A program made the position numbers and the translations under genes. Shown here one piece after another: positions 22,816-35,189 of a stretch of DNA of 52,584 bases. This DNA comes from Darksidea phi (lineage: Eukaryota; Ascomycota; Dothideomycetes; Pleosporales; Lentitheciaceae): assembly GCA_030770425.1 (NCBI GenBank), contig JASJFT010000275.1, positions 1 through 52,584 of the forward strand, read 5' to 3'. The notes under the pieces were generated by a model that saw only the letters and a list, made by a program, of their open reading frames with translations, did no database searches and had not been told where the DNA came from. Numbering within the stretch: position 1 is the first letter of the stretch; every line of letters starts with the position of its first letter.

Positions 22816-25800
22816 AGTAGATAACTATACTAAAGTCTAAAAAGAAGGTAGCTATAAAGATTAAGAGGATAATATTCTCTAAAGTTCTAAATATATCTAA
22901 GAAGAAGACTAAGACTAAGAGTAAAGGTAAGAGTAAGAATAAAGTTATAAATATAGATTCTAATTCTAATAATAAGAATTTAGAGGACCTCGCTAATAGA
23001 ATATATAGTATTATAGATATTTAAAAATATATTAGTATAAAAGTTATCTATATAGTAAAGGTAGAATACTAAAAGAAAGAGACTTAACTTAACGTCGATT
23101 ATATTAATAATAAGATAATAGAAGAGTTAGTAATAGTAATAAATACTATAGTAGAGGCTAAAGCTATAGATATTAGTATAGTCGAAAGGGCTAAATATTA
23201 TAAGTAGAAGGTACTTTAAGAGATAAACGAGTACTTAAAGTTCCTTTTTAAGAATAAGTATTAAAGAAAAGTCTATATTATTATAGTAAATAATTTAAAG
23301 ATATACGTTAAGGACTTCTTTAACTACTTTTACTATATAAAGATAAAAGATTACTATAAGATATATCTATAATCCCTTTTACTTAAGAAGCTATTTAGGT
23401 TAATATTTATAAAGAATATAATAATAGAGATACTAAATATTTAAGATATTAAAGAAGTAAATAGTATTTAAATCTTTAATAAATCTACGTTCTATAATAG
23501 TATCGTAAATATTAAATACTAGAAAGTAGTAGTACTTCTAAGGGGTAACTAGGGGATAAATAGATAGTAAACGATTCTCGATAATTTCGAAATATTAGAG
23601 TAATACGAGTAATAGATAGAACTCTTTAGTAAGCTAATAAATTTTACTAAATTTTAGTATAATAATCTATATACTATTCTATACGTAAATTATATTATAA
23701 ATACTAAAATTCTACGTCTACTATACTAGTCGTTAGATAAGATAATAAGATAGTAGTAGATTATAGTTAACTATTAGATATAGAAAGTCCTTATAAAATC
23801 TAAGACTAAAAAAGAACTATATAGAGATATAATAGATCTAGATAAAATAATTAAATATAGAGTATCTATACTACTAATAAGTATAGTTTTTTATAGAATA
23901 ATATTTTTAAATCCTCTATATAATCTTTTATAGGATAATATTTCTAAATCTCCTATATAATTCTTTATAGAATAATATTTCTAAATTTCTTATATAGTTC
24001 TTTATAAAATAATATCTCTAAATCCTCTATTTAGTTCTTTATAAGATAATATTCTAAATTCCTCTATTACTATCTTTTATTTACTAACTACTTCGTTATA
24101 GAATACTATTAATATTAATAAGATTTTTAATACTTCTTCTAATCTAAAATCTAAGTACTATTTCTAATTAGTTCTTATACTCTCTAGGGTAGTTATATAG
24201 ATAATATACGAAATTTATAACTTTTTATCTCTTTTAAATATTATTATACTCTTTTTAAGTACTAATATAAAGGTATAAATTTATATTTATTACTTTAATA
24301 AACTATCTAAAGATTATTATATCTAAAATAAGATAAATTAAAGAAACCTAAATATAGTCGTAGTAACTAATTACTAAATAATTAGTAATATCTTTAGTCT
24401 AATAGCTTTTTATACTTAGAAGTAGTTAAATAACCTAGAGGTTTCTATTAATTCTAGGGATTCTATTTAATTAGATCCCTAATAGCTAGCTAATCTAGTA
24501 GAAAAATTCTAAGTTATTATTTACGACGAACTATAGTATAGACTTTAAAATCTAAGTAGTTACTATATAATAATTTATTAAATAGATACTTTATAGATTT
24601 AGTTATTTTTAGATAACTTCTTACTTTATAATCTCCTCGATATTTATAACTATCTATCCCTTTTTAAATACTCTAACCTTACTACGAAGATTTAGGTAGT
24701 TAATAATACTATTAGCTACTATCTTAATATTAGTAACCTCTACTATCTTTCTAATAATTATCTAATAGTAGTATACTAATTTACCTCTTATTACTTCTAA
24801 AAGTAAATTCTTAATAATATTAAACTTATACTATACTAATAAAGTATTATAACTTAGAAAATTCTAAAGTATTTTATTATCTAGTATAAGTATAGGTTAA
24901 TATACTCGATTAGATTAAACTATATAATAGTATATAATCTTCTAAAATTATAGTATTTTTATATTAATATTTATTTTCTACTATTATTATAAACTACGTA
25001 TAATTAATTTTATAAGTAGTAGAGCTAATAACTAATACTAGCTAGTATAAATAGTACGTATAATTTTATACTAAACCCCTATACTATAAGAGTAGTTACT
25101 CTTCTTACTACTATTTTCTTCTTAGAATATTTATATATATCTAATTCTTATTACTAAGAATCTAAAAACTTTAATAATATTTATATTAAACGGGATATAG
25201 ACGTACTACGTATAAAAGAGAACGACTAAGACTTTTACTTATAGTTTAATATTTATTTAAATCTATATAATAAAATATCTTAGAAGGGACCTAACTTCTA
25301 ATATATATAATAGCTATTCGGAACTATAGTTAACTATAGATATAAGAAACTACTAATAATACTCTATATTAATACGACGAAAGTATCCTTAGCTATAATT
25401 TACTAACTATTATTATTAAGCTCTCTAAAATTTATAGTATTACTAGTACTTATATTACGTACGACTATTATATATAACTAGAAAGTTATCGTCTAGTTTA
25501 AGTACTATATAATACTTACTATATTTAAAGAGTTATTAAAGTTATATAAATACTTTATCTTAGAATTAGTTAAATACTTAGTTTTTAAAACTAAGAAATA
25601 TAAGAATATAAAGGATAACTTTAATAATTATAACTTAATTATTAAAGAACTTCTTTTTTAGTTTAGTATTAGAAGTACTAAGCTTAATCTCTAGTATAAT
25701 TATAATACGGCGATCCTAGTAGAAATACTACTAATAATAAAAATAGAAATATAAGTAATAGTATAGTTATATTAATTAGAATAGCTATATATAGTAACTA

Positions 25801-25876
25801 TTTATTTACTTATAATTACTAAAACTACTAATATCTAAATACTAAAGTACGTTCTTCTTATAGAGCTTTTAGAGAT
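22816..25876 (+). repeat. Duplicated block A, copy 2, right segment
   Basis: Continues the alignment to copy 1 from 3334 to about 6394 at offset 19482. It ends abruptly at about 25876, where block B begins, while copy 1 goes on. No remainder of A is seen beyond the B copies in this window. Confidence 0.92.
22816..25876 (+). pseudogene. 3' part of fossil gene A2 (copy 2), truncated by block B
   Basis: Same frame and composition as 3334-6394, including the basic segment at its start and the 37-bp array at about 23889-24072. The frame is cut off by the junction with block B near 25876, so this copy has lost its end as well as being split by the gypsy element. Confidence 0.4.
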
Positions 25877-26080
25877 ATTAAATAGAGAATATAAAAATAA
25901 AATTAGAAAAAAAAATTAGGATTTTATAACTCTAAGTTATTAAATAAATATTTCTAATAAATATATTATAATTCGTTTTATTATATCTATTATAGTAGTA
26001 GAGATATATAATTAAAAAGATAAATATACTAATACCTAGTATCTATATTTAGAAAGGCTTTCTAAGTAAGATTACTAACT

Positions 26081-26630
26081 AAATTAGAGTTTTTTCAGAA
26101 TATTATAGTATACTATATTAAAAGCTAGGTTCTATATAAAGTAAGTCTTATAAGATAAAATAATAGTATAGAAAGTTATCTATACTCGTTCGATATACTT
26201 ATTACTATATAGTAGTAATATATAGATAGATTTATTATCGTTATTAAAGAAGAATATACTAATTAAATTAGGATTTTTTTAAAATATTATAGTATATTAT
26301 ATTATAAGCTAGTCTTCGTATAAAGCGAGCTCTATAAGATAGAATAATAGTATAGGAAGCTATTTATACTCGCTTAATATATTTATTACTATATAGTAGT
26401 AATATATAGATAGAACTATTATTATTATTAAAGAAGAATATACTAATTAAATTAGAATTTTTTTAAAATATTATAGTATACTATATTAAAAGCTAGATTC
26501 TATATAAAGTAAGTTCTATAAGATAGAATAATAGTATAGAAAGCTATCTATACTTATTTAATATACTTATTACTATATAGTAGTAATATATAGATAGGAT
26601 TATTATCGTTAAAGAGAGAATATATTAATT
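26081..26630 (+). repeat. 184-bp satellite, 3 units (block B copy 1)
   Basis: Units begin AAATTAG at 26081, 26265 and 26449, and the tract ends at 26630 with AAACTAGAG. Block B copy 2 has only two units, which accounts for nearly all the length difference between the copies. Each unit contains the palindromic ATTACTATATAGTAGTAAT. Confidence 0.92.
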
Positions 26631-27840
26631 AAACTAGAGAAAAAGATATTATATTAATATTATTTCTAAATACTTATAGACTATAGTCTATTATAAGATA
26701 GTCTATACTAATACCCTTTCGAATAGTACTAATACCTTTTTTATCTAATTAATATCTTTTTTATCTAATTAATATATTTTTTATCTAATCTATTTTTTTA
26801 ATATTTTAGTATATATTATATATTTAAATACTTCTAAGTATATATAAAGGGTTTATTATAAATATTATATATAGAGTTAAGAATATAATTCTATATTTAT
26901 AACCTAGATTAAGATAAGTTAAAGATTAAATATAAGATAGAGAGATTTAGAAAAGAGTTAGAATATATATATTTACTCTTTTCTAATTCTTTTCTCCTTT
27001 CTAGCTAGTAATTCTATATTAAATAATTCTAGCTAGCTTCTATATACTTAATTCTAGTAAAAGGTAACCCCCTTACTATAGAAGATTATTAAGTTTCTAT
27101 TCTATAGAAATATTAAAGAATACTTATATTTAAATATATAAATACTACTATAGTATTAGTACCTATATAAAAGTATTAACGTACTACTATAAGTTAGTAG
27201 TAATATAGATTTAATAGTACTTAGATTTAATAGTATAGTAGGGTTAGTAGTATTAGATTTAATAGTACTATTAGGGTAATAACTATACTTATATCTTTTT
27301 TTAGAGTTAGTCTACTACTACTAGTATAAATACTAGTAATAAATACTAATAAAGTAAATAAGTTTTCTTAATAGTAGATAGAGTATTATATTCTTTTAAA
27401 GAGATCGAACGTATATATCTATTTATATTTATTTAAAGTACTAAGAGATAAAGAGATAGAAATATATAAAGATAAGAATATTATAAAGTAAGAGCGAGTA
27501 AAGGAAATAGAAGGGAAAACTAGTTTACGTAGGGTTATAGATATTAAGTAGTTCTTTAAAGTCTAGAATAGTAAGATCGAATATATTACTCGATATAATT
27601 AATACTAGTCTAGATTTAAATTATTTATTAATATCTTATTTAGCTCGATACTAGCCTAAATATAGATTAGATTAAATATAGCCTTCTATACTAGCTTTAC
27701 TACCTCTTTACCCTTTCTTCTATTCTTTTTCTATCCTTTCTCTACCCTTTCTCTACTCTTTCTCTATTCTTTTTTTACCCCCTTTTAAGCTTTATCTTAG
27801 AAGCTATAACTTTCTAAATAATAATCTATTAATACTTTAT
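26631..27840. other. 5' flank of block B copy 1, no clear gene
   Basis: Contains three 20-bp units at 26731-26790 (TTTTTTATCTAATTAAT), the hairpin at 26946-26987, GTACTACTATAAGTTAGTAG-type short repeats near 27175-27260, and a pyrimidine array (CTTTCTCTACC) at 27700-27785. A charged + frame around 27430-27640 may be a small coding remnant; its copy-2 counterpart is at about 34110-34330. No RNA gene is visible. Confidence 0.5.
26946..26987. other. Hairpin element, locus 1 (block B copy 1)
   Basis: TTAGAAAAGAGT and ACTCTTTTCTAA arms around an AT loop. Same family as the hairpins at 28488, 33596, 35140, 41286, 43209, 45466 and 48527. Confidence 0.85.
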
Positions 27841-27844
27841 CTAT

Positions 27845-28090
27845 ACGCGAATTCGAGTATATTATTACTATTAGAACTATCTAGAATACTTTCTAAAAAT
27901 TAATTTATTAGTAATCTCTATATTAATAGTATTTATATAGAAAATACCCTACTTTATATTAATAATATTACTATTATTTAGTTTATCTATATCTTTACCT
28001 TCTATAACTAATCTAAGTATATTAATATTTACTATTATTTTATCCTATAGGGTAGTCTATAACGGAGATATTCTAATTAAAATAGATTAG
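27845..28090 (+). pseudogene. Ty1/copia RNase H C-terminal relic (block B copy 1)
   Basis: Counterpart of 34495-34745, more heavily mutated. The first segment reads as the E-S/A-E-Y-I box and the later one as the N-x-S-K-Y-I-N-I-Y-Y-x-F-I box of copia RNase H, in adjacent frames. Only the end of pol is present, with no LTR or integrase nearby. Confidence 0.6.
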
Positions 28091-28487
28091 TAAAGAGAAG
28101 AATTTAATAATATCTCTTCTACTTTATAATTACCTCTAATTTAAAAATAAATACTTATAATACTTCTATAGAAGAGGAGCTTAATAATCTTCTATAGTAA
28201 GGGATTAGTTTTATATAATATAAGAAGAATATATTCCTTAAATACTATTTAGACTATAATAAGAACTAGAATAAGAACTTTAACTAGTATAAGTACTTTA
28301 ATATACCTAATAATATATTAGAAGTAGTACGGAATACTCTCTTAAAAGTAACTATAAATTCATTCTAAACTTATATACTTAGGTTCTAAAGAGGGCTTAG
28401 AATTAGTAAGAACTCTATATATTTTCTAGATAGTAGAGAATTTCTATATAGAAATATATCTACGAGCCCCTTATATAGATATAGGGG

Positions 28488-28527
28488 CTTAGAAAAGAGT
28501 AGAGTATATCTATATACTCTTTTCTAA
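28488..28527. other. Hairpin element, locus 2 (block B copy 1)
   Basis: CTTAGAAAAGAGTA-type left arm and TACTCTTTTCTAA right arm, placed just past the 3' end of the - strand fossil that ends near 28545. Confidence 0.85.
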
Positions 28528-28544
28528 CTACCCTCTTCTACTCT

Positions 28545-29895
28545 TTCTTTTCTATAGCTCTAGTATCTAGTAATCTAATATCTCTTCTATTAAGTTAGAA
28601 TAAGTAGGGTCTAGTATATTATATAGAAACTCTAGTAGTACTAATAACTAATTTATTATCTACTTAAAGACTAGTATTCTATTAGAAGGGCTTTAGTCTA
28701 CTATTACTACTATATAAAAAGATTCTATTTTTCTATTTAATTCGTTAATATTCTTTATATATAATTTTAGAAGTTTAATCTATATTTTTATCTAGTTTAT
28801 ACGAAGTATATATTTAATAAATAAATTTAGTACTATACTTACTAGAAGTAAAGTAAGAATCCTAATACTAAATATATTTACTAATATATTCTATCTCTTT
28901 CTATATCTAAGTATCTAATTAAATTTATTTTAAGTCTTTAAATAAATAGACTTTATAATCGAATTACTAAGCTCCTAACTATAAAACGCGTAGAACTACT
29001 TTAGTTATATTAAGAAAGCTAGTCTAATCCCTCTTTAGTCTAACTATATACTAGTAGCTTATAATTTTTATTCTAGTCTCTCTAATTTACTATATATAGC
29101 CGTAGATATCTACTAGTACTTAAGTATAATAAGAACTATTATATCCTTACTATTTAGGATTCTAAAGAATAATATCTAAAGTTAATTCTTTTTCTCTTTA
29201 ATAAACTTCTTATCTATATTCTTACTAGTAACTACTATTATTAGAACCTACGTAGACCCTTTTAATAGTCTATTATCCTTATTATACTTATATTACTAAA
29301 GTTATATAATTATTATCTAGTCTTTAAAAGTCTCTACTCCTCTAATTACTATTATAGCTTTAATTATAGTAGTTATAGTTATAATCCTAAGTCCTTTATA
29401 TAGCTCTAAGAATCTAATAAACTTTAATTAATACTTTAGAAGTACTAGCTCGATATCTTATATATCCTCTTTAGGATTTTACTATATATTAATCTAGGCT
29501 ACTAATATCTTATCTTTTTTAACTTTAACCGTCTATTATATTATCTTATTTTATAGTAATCTTTTATACTTACGTCCTACGGACTCTCTAGTATCTTCTT
29601 TTACCCTAATTATACTATTTATAGACTTCTTAGTATCTTCTTCTATTCTAATCTTACTATCTATAGGCTTCTTAGTATCTTCCTCTACTTTAATCTCGCT
29701 ACCTATAAGCTTCTTAGTATCTTCTTCTCCTCTAATTTTACTATCTACTTAGCTACTATTTTTACTTATACTACTTTAGATATATTTAATAAGTAACTTT
29801 ACCGACGTATATCTATATAGCTAAGTAACTATATTATTAGATAACTAGGCTATAAAAATCGAGTTATTATTATTAGTACTATAGATTATATCTAT
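28545..29895 (-). pseudogene. Unassigned - strand fossil gene B1, copy 1 (14-aa repeats)
   Basis: Counterpart of 35190-36547. The start codon, still ATG in copy 2, is ATA here (29895-29893 on the - strand). The 42-bp coding repeats lie at 29589-29755. More CpG sites have become TpA than in copy 2. Function unknown. Confidence 0.55.
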
Positions 29896-30384
29896 TATTT
29901 ATACTATCTAGTAGCTATTAAGGCTATTTAACGTATTATTAAGAAGTATACTAATATCTAGATCGTTAAGTATAATAAAGAAGGTAATTAATAATAAGGT
30001 TAATTCTATAGTACGTTAAATAGTCTCTAATAAAAGAGACGTACTTAGATAGTCCGTAGTTAATTAGTATAAAAGTAAAATTTTCTAATTATATTATTAC
30101 TATCTTAGGCCTAAGGGTTTTAATATATATATATATTAAAATTATCTCTATTTATATCTTATACTAAATTTTATAAAGAAGTAGTTTTAGATCTATAAAA
30201 CTATATAAAAGATTTATTATATAAATTAAATCTAAGATCTAGTATATAGAAGAGATAGAGGCTATAAAATAGATAATTATAATAAAGTAGTAGAATATAG
30301 TATAGTTTATATACTAACTATATTAAGGTTAATTTAGAATCTTATTATTAATACTTTAGAAGTCCTTTTTATCTTATCTTTAGC

Positions 30385-32717
30385 TATATCTTCTCGTAAT
30401 AGTCCTAAAAAGATAGATAGGAGACCGAGAAAGTATACTAATACTACTATTATAGTAGATATAAAGAAGACTAGTAATTAATAATAATATTAGTAAATAT
30501 ACTAATTCTAGTAACCGACTAACTTTATTATATACGAACTCCTACTTCTTATAAATATACTAACTAAAACCCCTTTAGAACTTAATCTTTAGATAAGCGT
30601 CGATATTCCTATTTCTTAAGATAATAATAGTTAATAGAACGACGAGTCGTCTAACCTAAAAGTAAGTCTTCTACTACTAATTCTCTCTCCTCTACTAGCT
30701 AATAAATAGATAGAGATAGCTAAATAAATAGTATAAATCTAGATAGACGAGCTAGTATTTATTATTAAGTAAGATAAATATAAAGGTATAATTTTATAGT
30801 AACTAGATAAAATAGATATAAAAGATATAAGAATTCTAAATATAATCTAATAAGAAGATATTAAGGGGAATATAAGTACGTACGAGTTATTAGACTTAAT
30901 AGATAGAGAAAAAATAGTATAAAACGAATCTATTATAAAAAAAGTAGTAGATACTATTAGTATATATAATATATATACTTTAGTAAAAGTTAAAGAATAA
31001 TTACTAGTACTTAGTTAGTCTAGTCTCCCTTCTTTATTACGTTAGAGTCGGGAAAGTAGTAGACGTAGTACTAGATTTCTAATTTAAAGTAATATCCTAC
31101 TATTTTAGATTTAATATCTATTAGAAAGTATATTAATTTATATAAGTTCTGTACTAAGATCTTTAAATATTACCTTCTTTTTAAATCTAGCTATATTTAT
31201 AAGATAAGTATCTACTACTTTACTAGAACTATTAGAGTAGATAATTAATAGATTTATAAAGTAACTTTAGTATTTTTAAGACTATACCTATAAATAGTAT
31301 AATAAGGTAGACTAGCTATATTAAGAGTATTATTAATACTCTAATATATATTCTATATACTTCTCTCTTAATTAAATTATTATACTTCTTCGTAGAGACT
31401 ATTATAAAGAAATACTACTTCTAAATATTCTTAATAATTCTAAGTTAATAAAACTAGTAGATCTATATAGTATTAACTATTAAGATACCTTTAAAGGTAC
31501 GAGTATAGTAGCTTTTTTTAAGAATATTAGAATCTATAATAAGAGTCTATCTAAAAGTTTATACTTAGTATAGTACTATTCTTATAATAATAAAAGTTAT
31601 ATCGCTAAGACTACGTTTAATATTAATAATATCTACTACTTTTCTTTTAGTCTAGATATTACTTATTAGAGAATTAATTAGTTTTCTAAATCTTATCTAT
31701 TTCTAAATATTAGTAGCGATATATATTTTAGCTTAAAAGTACCTACCTATAATTATTATAGAAATCTAGTAGAAAAGTATATTCTATTATATAAAATCCT
31801 ATATTACTACTTTAGCTTTTTTATTAGTATAAAATTACTTTTTCTATATATCTTCTTCTCTATACTTTATATAGATAGTATATATAAGTATACTATATAT
31901 CTTAGCTATAAAGACTAGAAGCTCTAGTATAACGTAGTTCTAAGCCCTACTATTTAGAAGATAATTAGATACTTAAACCTCTTATAATATTATTCTACTT
32001 TTATATATATTACTAAGCTAAACTTAATTATATTAGCTATAGAAGACCTTTTATAGAAGATATCTATAAGAAAGTAGCTTTTATAATATATACTTTAGTA
32101 TTAGTATCTTAATCTACTCTAGAGCTATATTCTAGAAAGTATTATAGATAATCCTAGCTTTAGTTAATTCGAGAACGCGACCCTTTTTATAAATATAAAG
32201 AATACTAAGCTAGAGTATATAGATACTAGTCTAATATTAATATATAGGTACTAGAAAGTATCTTAGTTCTAAGTAGCTAATCTATAGTTCTATAGTAAGT
32301 ATCGTATCTTTATTAATCTTAATAAGTAGATTACTTTAGAGAATAGTATATTATTATATAACTATATTCTAAATATCTATAAAATTAAGGTATTTTTATA
32401 GTAGAGGTATTATCTTAAGATATATATATAGATCTACGACGTCCTCTATACTAATAATAGTTAAGTTAAGAATAGTACTAGATATACTATATATATTTAG
32501 ACTAGTATATAAGATATAATAGATTAGATACTATTTATAGTACTAAATAAAAAGAAGAGTATAAACGGCTTAATTTACTTCTAGTTTTATAATTTAATTA
32601 AAATACTATTTAATATATCTAAGACGTACGTCTTTAATAATAAATTACTTAAAAACCTTATATTAGACCTTAAATATATTTAGTTACTCTAGTAGAAAGG
32701 TAGTAGTATTTTATTTT
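30385..32717 (+). pseudogene. Large AT-hook-like fossil gene B2, copy 1, truncated
   Basis: Counterpart of 37038-41280. It begins with ATA where an ATG is expected, then S-S-R-N-S-P-K-K and a decayed form of the AT-hook-like motif. The frame is lost at 32717, where block B copy 2 begins, so about the last 45 percent of the protein is missing. Confidence 0.55.
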
Positions 32718-32918
32718 AAATAGAGAATATAGGGATAAGGTTAGAAAAAAAAATTAGGATTTTATAACTCTAAGTTATTAAATAAGTATTCCTAATAGAC
32801 GTATTATAATCTATTTTATTATATCTATTATAGTAGTAGAGATATATAATCGAAAAGGTAGATATACTAGTATTTAGTATCTATATTTAAAAAGGCTTCC
32901 TAAGCGAGGCCGTTAATT

Positions 32919-33284
32919 AAATTAGGGTTTTTTCGGAATATTATAGCGTACTATATTAAAAGCTAGATTCCGTATAAAGTAAGTTCTATAAGGTAGAATA
33001 ATAGCGTAGGAAGCTATCTATACTCGCTCGATATACTTATTACTATATAGTAGTAATATATAGATAGAACTATTATCGTTATCGAAGAAGGATATACTAA
33101 CCGAATTAGGGTTTTTTTAGAATATCGTAGTATACTATATTAAAAGCTAGGTTCCGTATAAAGTAAGTCCTATAAGGTAGAATAATAGTATAGGAAGCTA
33201 TCTATACTTATTCGATATACTTATTACTATATAGTAGTAATATATAGATAGGATTATTATCGTCGAAGAGAGAATACGTTAATT
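32919..33284 (+). repeat. 184-bp satellite, 2 units (block B copy 2)
   Basis: Units start at 32919 and 33103 and end at 33284. One unit fewer than in copy 1. Confidence 0.92.
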
Positions 33285-34494
33285 AAACTAGAGAAAAAGA
33301 TATTATACTAATACTATTTCTAAATACTCGTAGGCTATAGTCTATTATAAGATAGTCTATACCGATACCCTTTTAAATAGTACTAATATCTTTTTTATCT
33401 AATTAATACCTTTTTTATCTAATTAATATATTTTTTATCTAATCTATTTTTTTAATATTTTAGTATATATTATATATTTAAATACTTCTAAGTATACGTA
33501 AAGGGTTTATTATAAATATTATATATAGAGTTAAGAATATAATTCTATATCTATAGCCTAGGCTAAGATAAGTTAAAGATTAAATATAAGGTAAAGGGGT
33601 TTAGGAAAGAGTTAAAATATATATATCTACTCTTTTCTAATCCCCCTCTCCTTCCTAGCTAGTAATTTTATATTAAATAATTCTAGCTAGCTCCCGTACG
33701 CTTAATTCTAGTAGAAGATAACCCCCTTATTATAGAAGATTATTAAGTTTCTATTCTATAGAAATATTAAAGGATACTCGTATTTAAATATATAAATACT
33801 ACTACGGCGTTAGTACCTATATAAAAGTATCGACGTACTACTATAAGTTAGTAGTAATATAGGTTTAACGGTACTTAGGTTCGATAGTATAGTAGAATCG
33901 GCGGTATTATAGGGTCGGCGGTACTATTAGATTCGGCGGTACTACTAGGGTAATAACTATACTTATATCTTTTCTTAGAGTCGGTCTACTACTACTAGTA
34001 TAAATACTAGCGATAAATACTAGTAGAGCGAATAAGTTTTCTTAATAGTAGATAGAGTACTACGTTCTCTTAGAGAGATTAAATATATATACCTATTTAT
34101 ATTTATTTAGAGTACTAAGAAATAAAGAGGTAGAAATATACGAAGATAAGGATATTATAGAGTAAGAGTAAGTAGAGGAAATAGAAGGGAAAACTAGTTT
34201 ATATAGGGTTATAGGTATTAAGCGGTTCTTCGAAGTCTAGAATAGTAAGACTAAATATATTACTCGATATAATCGATACTAGTCTAGATTTAAATTATTT
34301 ACTAATATCTTACCCGGCTCGATACTAGTTTAAATATAGGTTAGGTTAAATATAGCCCTCTATACTAGCCCCGCTATCTTTCTACCCTTTCTTCTACCCT
34401 TTCTCTACCCTTTTTCTATCCTTTCTCTACCCCCTCTTAAGCTCTACCTTAGAAGCTATAGCTTTCTAAATAATAATCTATTAACGCTCTATCT
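33285..34494. other. 5' flank of block B copy 2, no firm gene
   Basis: Contains three 20-bp TTTTTTATCTAATTAAT units (33384-33443), the hairpin at 33596-33645, a short GATTCGGCGGTACTA repeat at about 33885-33945, and CCCTTTCTCTA pyrimidine repeats at 34375-34432. A charged + frame at 34110-34330 (KEVEIYEDKDIIEQEQVEEIEG) looks protein-like but is too short and isolated to name. Confidence 0.5.
33596..33645. other. Hairpin element, locus 1 (block B copy 2)
   Basis: GGGGTTTAGGAAAGAG on the left pairs with CTCTTTTCTAATCCCC on the right, with G-U or G-A mismatches left by RIP. The G/C extension shows the full arm is longer than the A/T core. Confidence 0.85.
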
Positions 34495-34745
34495 ATACGC
34501 GAATCCGAGTATATTACTACTATTAGGGCTATCTAGAATACTTTCTAAAAATTAATTTACTAGTAATCTTTATATCGATAGTATCTATATAGAAAGTACC
34601 CTACTTTATATTAATAATACTACTACTATTTAGTTTATCTATATCTCTACCTTCTATAACCAATCTAAGTATATTAATATTTACTATTATTTTATCCCGT
34701 AGGGTAGTCTATAATAGAGATATTTTAACTAAAATAGATTAGTAG
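34495..34745 (+). pseudogene. Ty1/copia RNase H C-terminal relic (block B copy 2)
   Basis: From about 34497 one + frame reads E-S-E-Y-I-T-T-I-R-A-I, matching the (S)xAEYIAxxxAxxE box of copia RNase H. In a neighbouring frame, T-L-L-Y-I-N-N-T-T-T-I-Q corresponds to the xLxxDNxxAIxL box. It is followed by Y-N-Q-S-K-Y-I-N-I-Y-Y-Y-F-I, from HNxSKHIDIxYHFI. A D-I-L-T-K-I-D end follows. The frame change implies an indel. No other copia domain or LTR is nearby, so this is an orphan fragment carried within block B. Confidence 0.7.
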
Positions 34746-34799
34746 AAAGAAGAATCTAATAATACCTCTTCTACTCTATAATTACTTCTAATTTAAAAA

Positions 34800-35139
34800 T
34801 AGGTACTTATAATACTCCTATAGAAGAGGAGCTCGATAACCTTTTATAGTAGGGGGTTAGTTTTATATAATATAAGAAGGATATATTTCTTAAATACTAT
34901 CTAGACTATAATAAGGACTAGGACGAGAACTTTAACTAGTACGAGTACTTTAATATACCTAGTAATATATTAGAAGTAGTATAGAACGCTCTCTTAGAAG
35001 TAGCTATAGATTTGTTCTAAACTTATATACTTAGGTTCTAGGAGAGGCTTAGAATTAGTAAGGACTCTATATATTTTCTAGATAGTAGAGAACCTCTATA
35101 TAGAAATATATCTATAAGTCCCTTATATAGGTATAAGGG
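34800..35139 (+). pseudogene. Short unassigned + strand fossil before the hairpin
   Basis: A + frame with acidic and aromatic composition (TPIEEELDNLL, FLKYYLDYNKDQDENFN, LEVA) runs to the hairpin at 35140. It is present in both B copies (about 28150-28487 in copy 1). It would be convergent with the - strand gene beginning its 3' end at 35190. Not recognised; it could be the 3' exon of a gene that includes 34110-34330. Confidence 0.3.
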
Positions 35140-35179
35140 CTTAGGAAAGAGTAGGGTATATCTATATACTCTTTTCTAA
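35140..35179. other. Hairpin element, locus 2 (block B copy 2)
   Basis: CTTAGGAAAGAGTA / TATACTCTTTTCTAA arms, between the 3' ends of two convergent fossils. A position just past a stop would suit a 3'-end processing or terminator-like role; a dead miniature element is the alternative. Confidence 0.85.
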
Positions 35180-35189
35180 CTACTTCCTT

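Larger units (their letters stand above)
25880..32717 (+). repeat. Duplicated block B, copy 1 (3' truncated)
   Basis: Starts with AAATAGAGAATATA and matches the block beginning at 32718 throughout. It stops at TTTTATTTT, exactly where copy 2 starts. In copy 2 the same place (39367) continues within an open frame, so copy 1 is truncated. No LTRs, terminal inverted repeats or target duplication were found for B. Tandem arrangement by unequal exchange, or insertion of one copy into another with loss of the remainder, are both possible. Confidence 0.9.
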
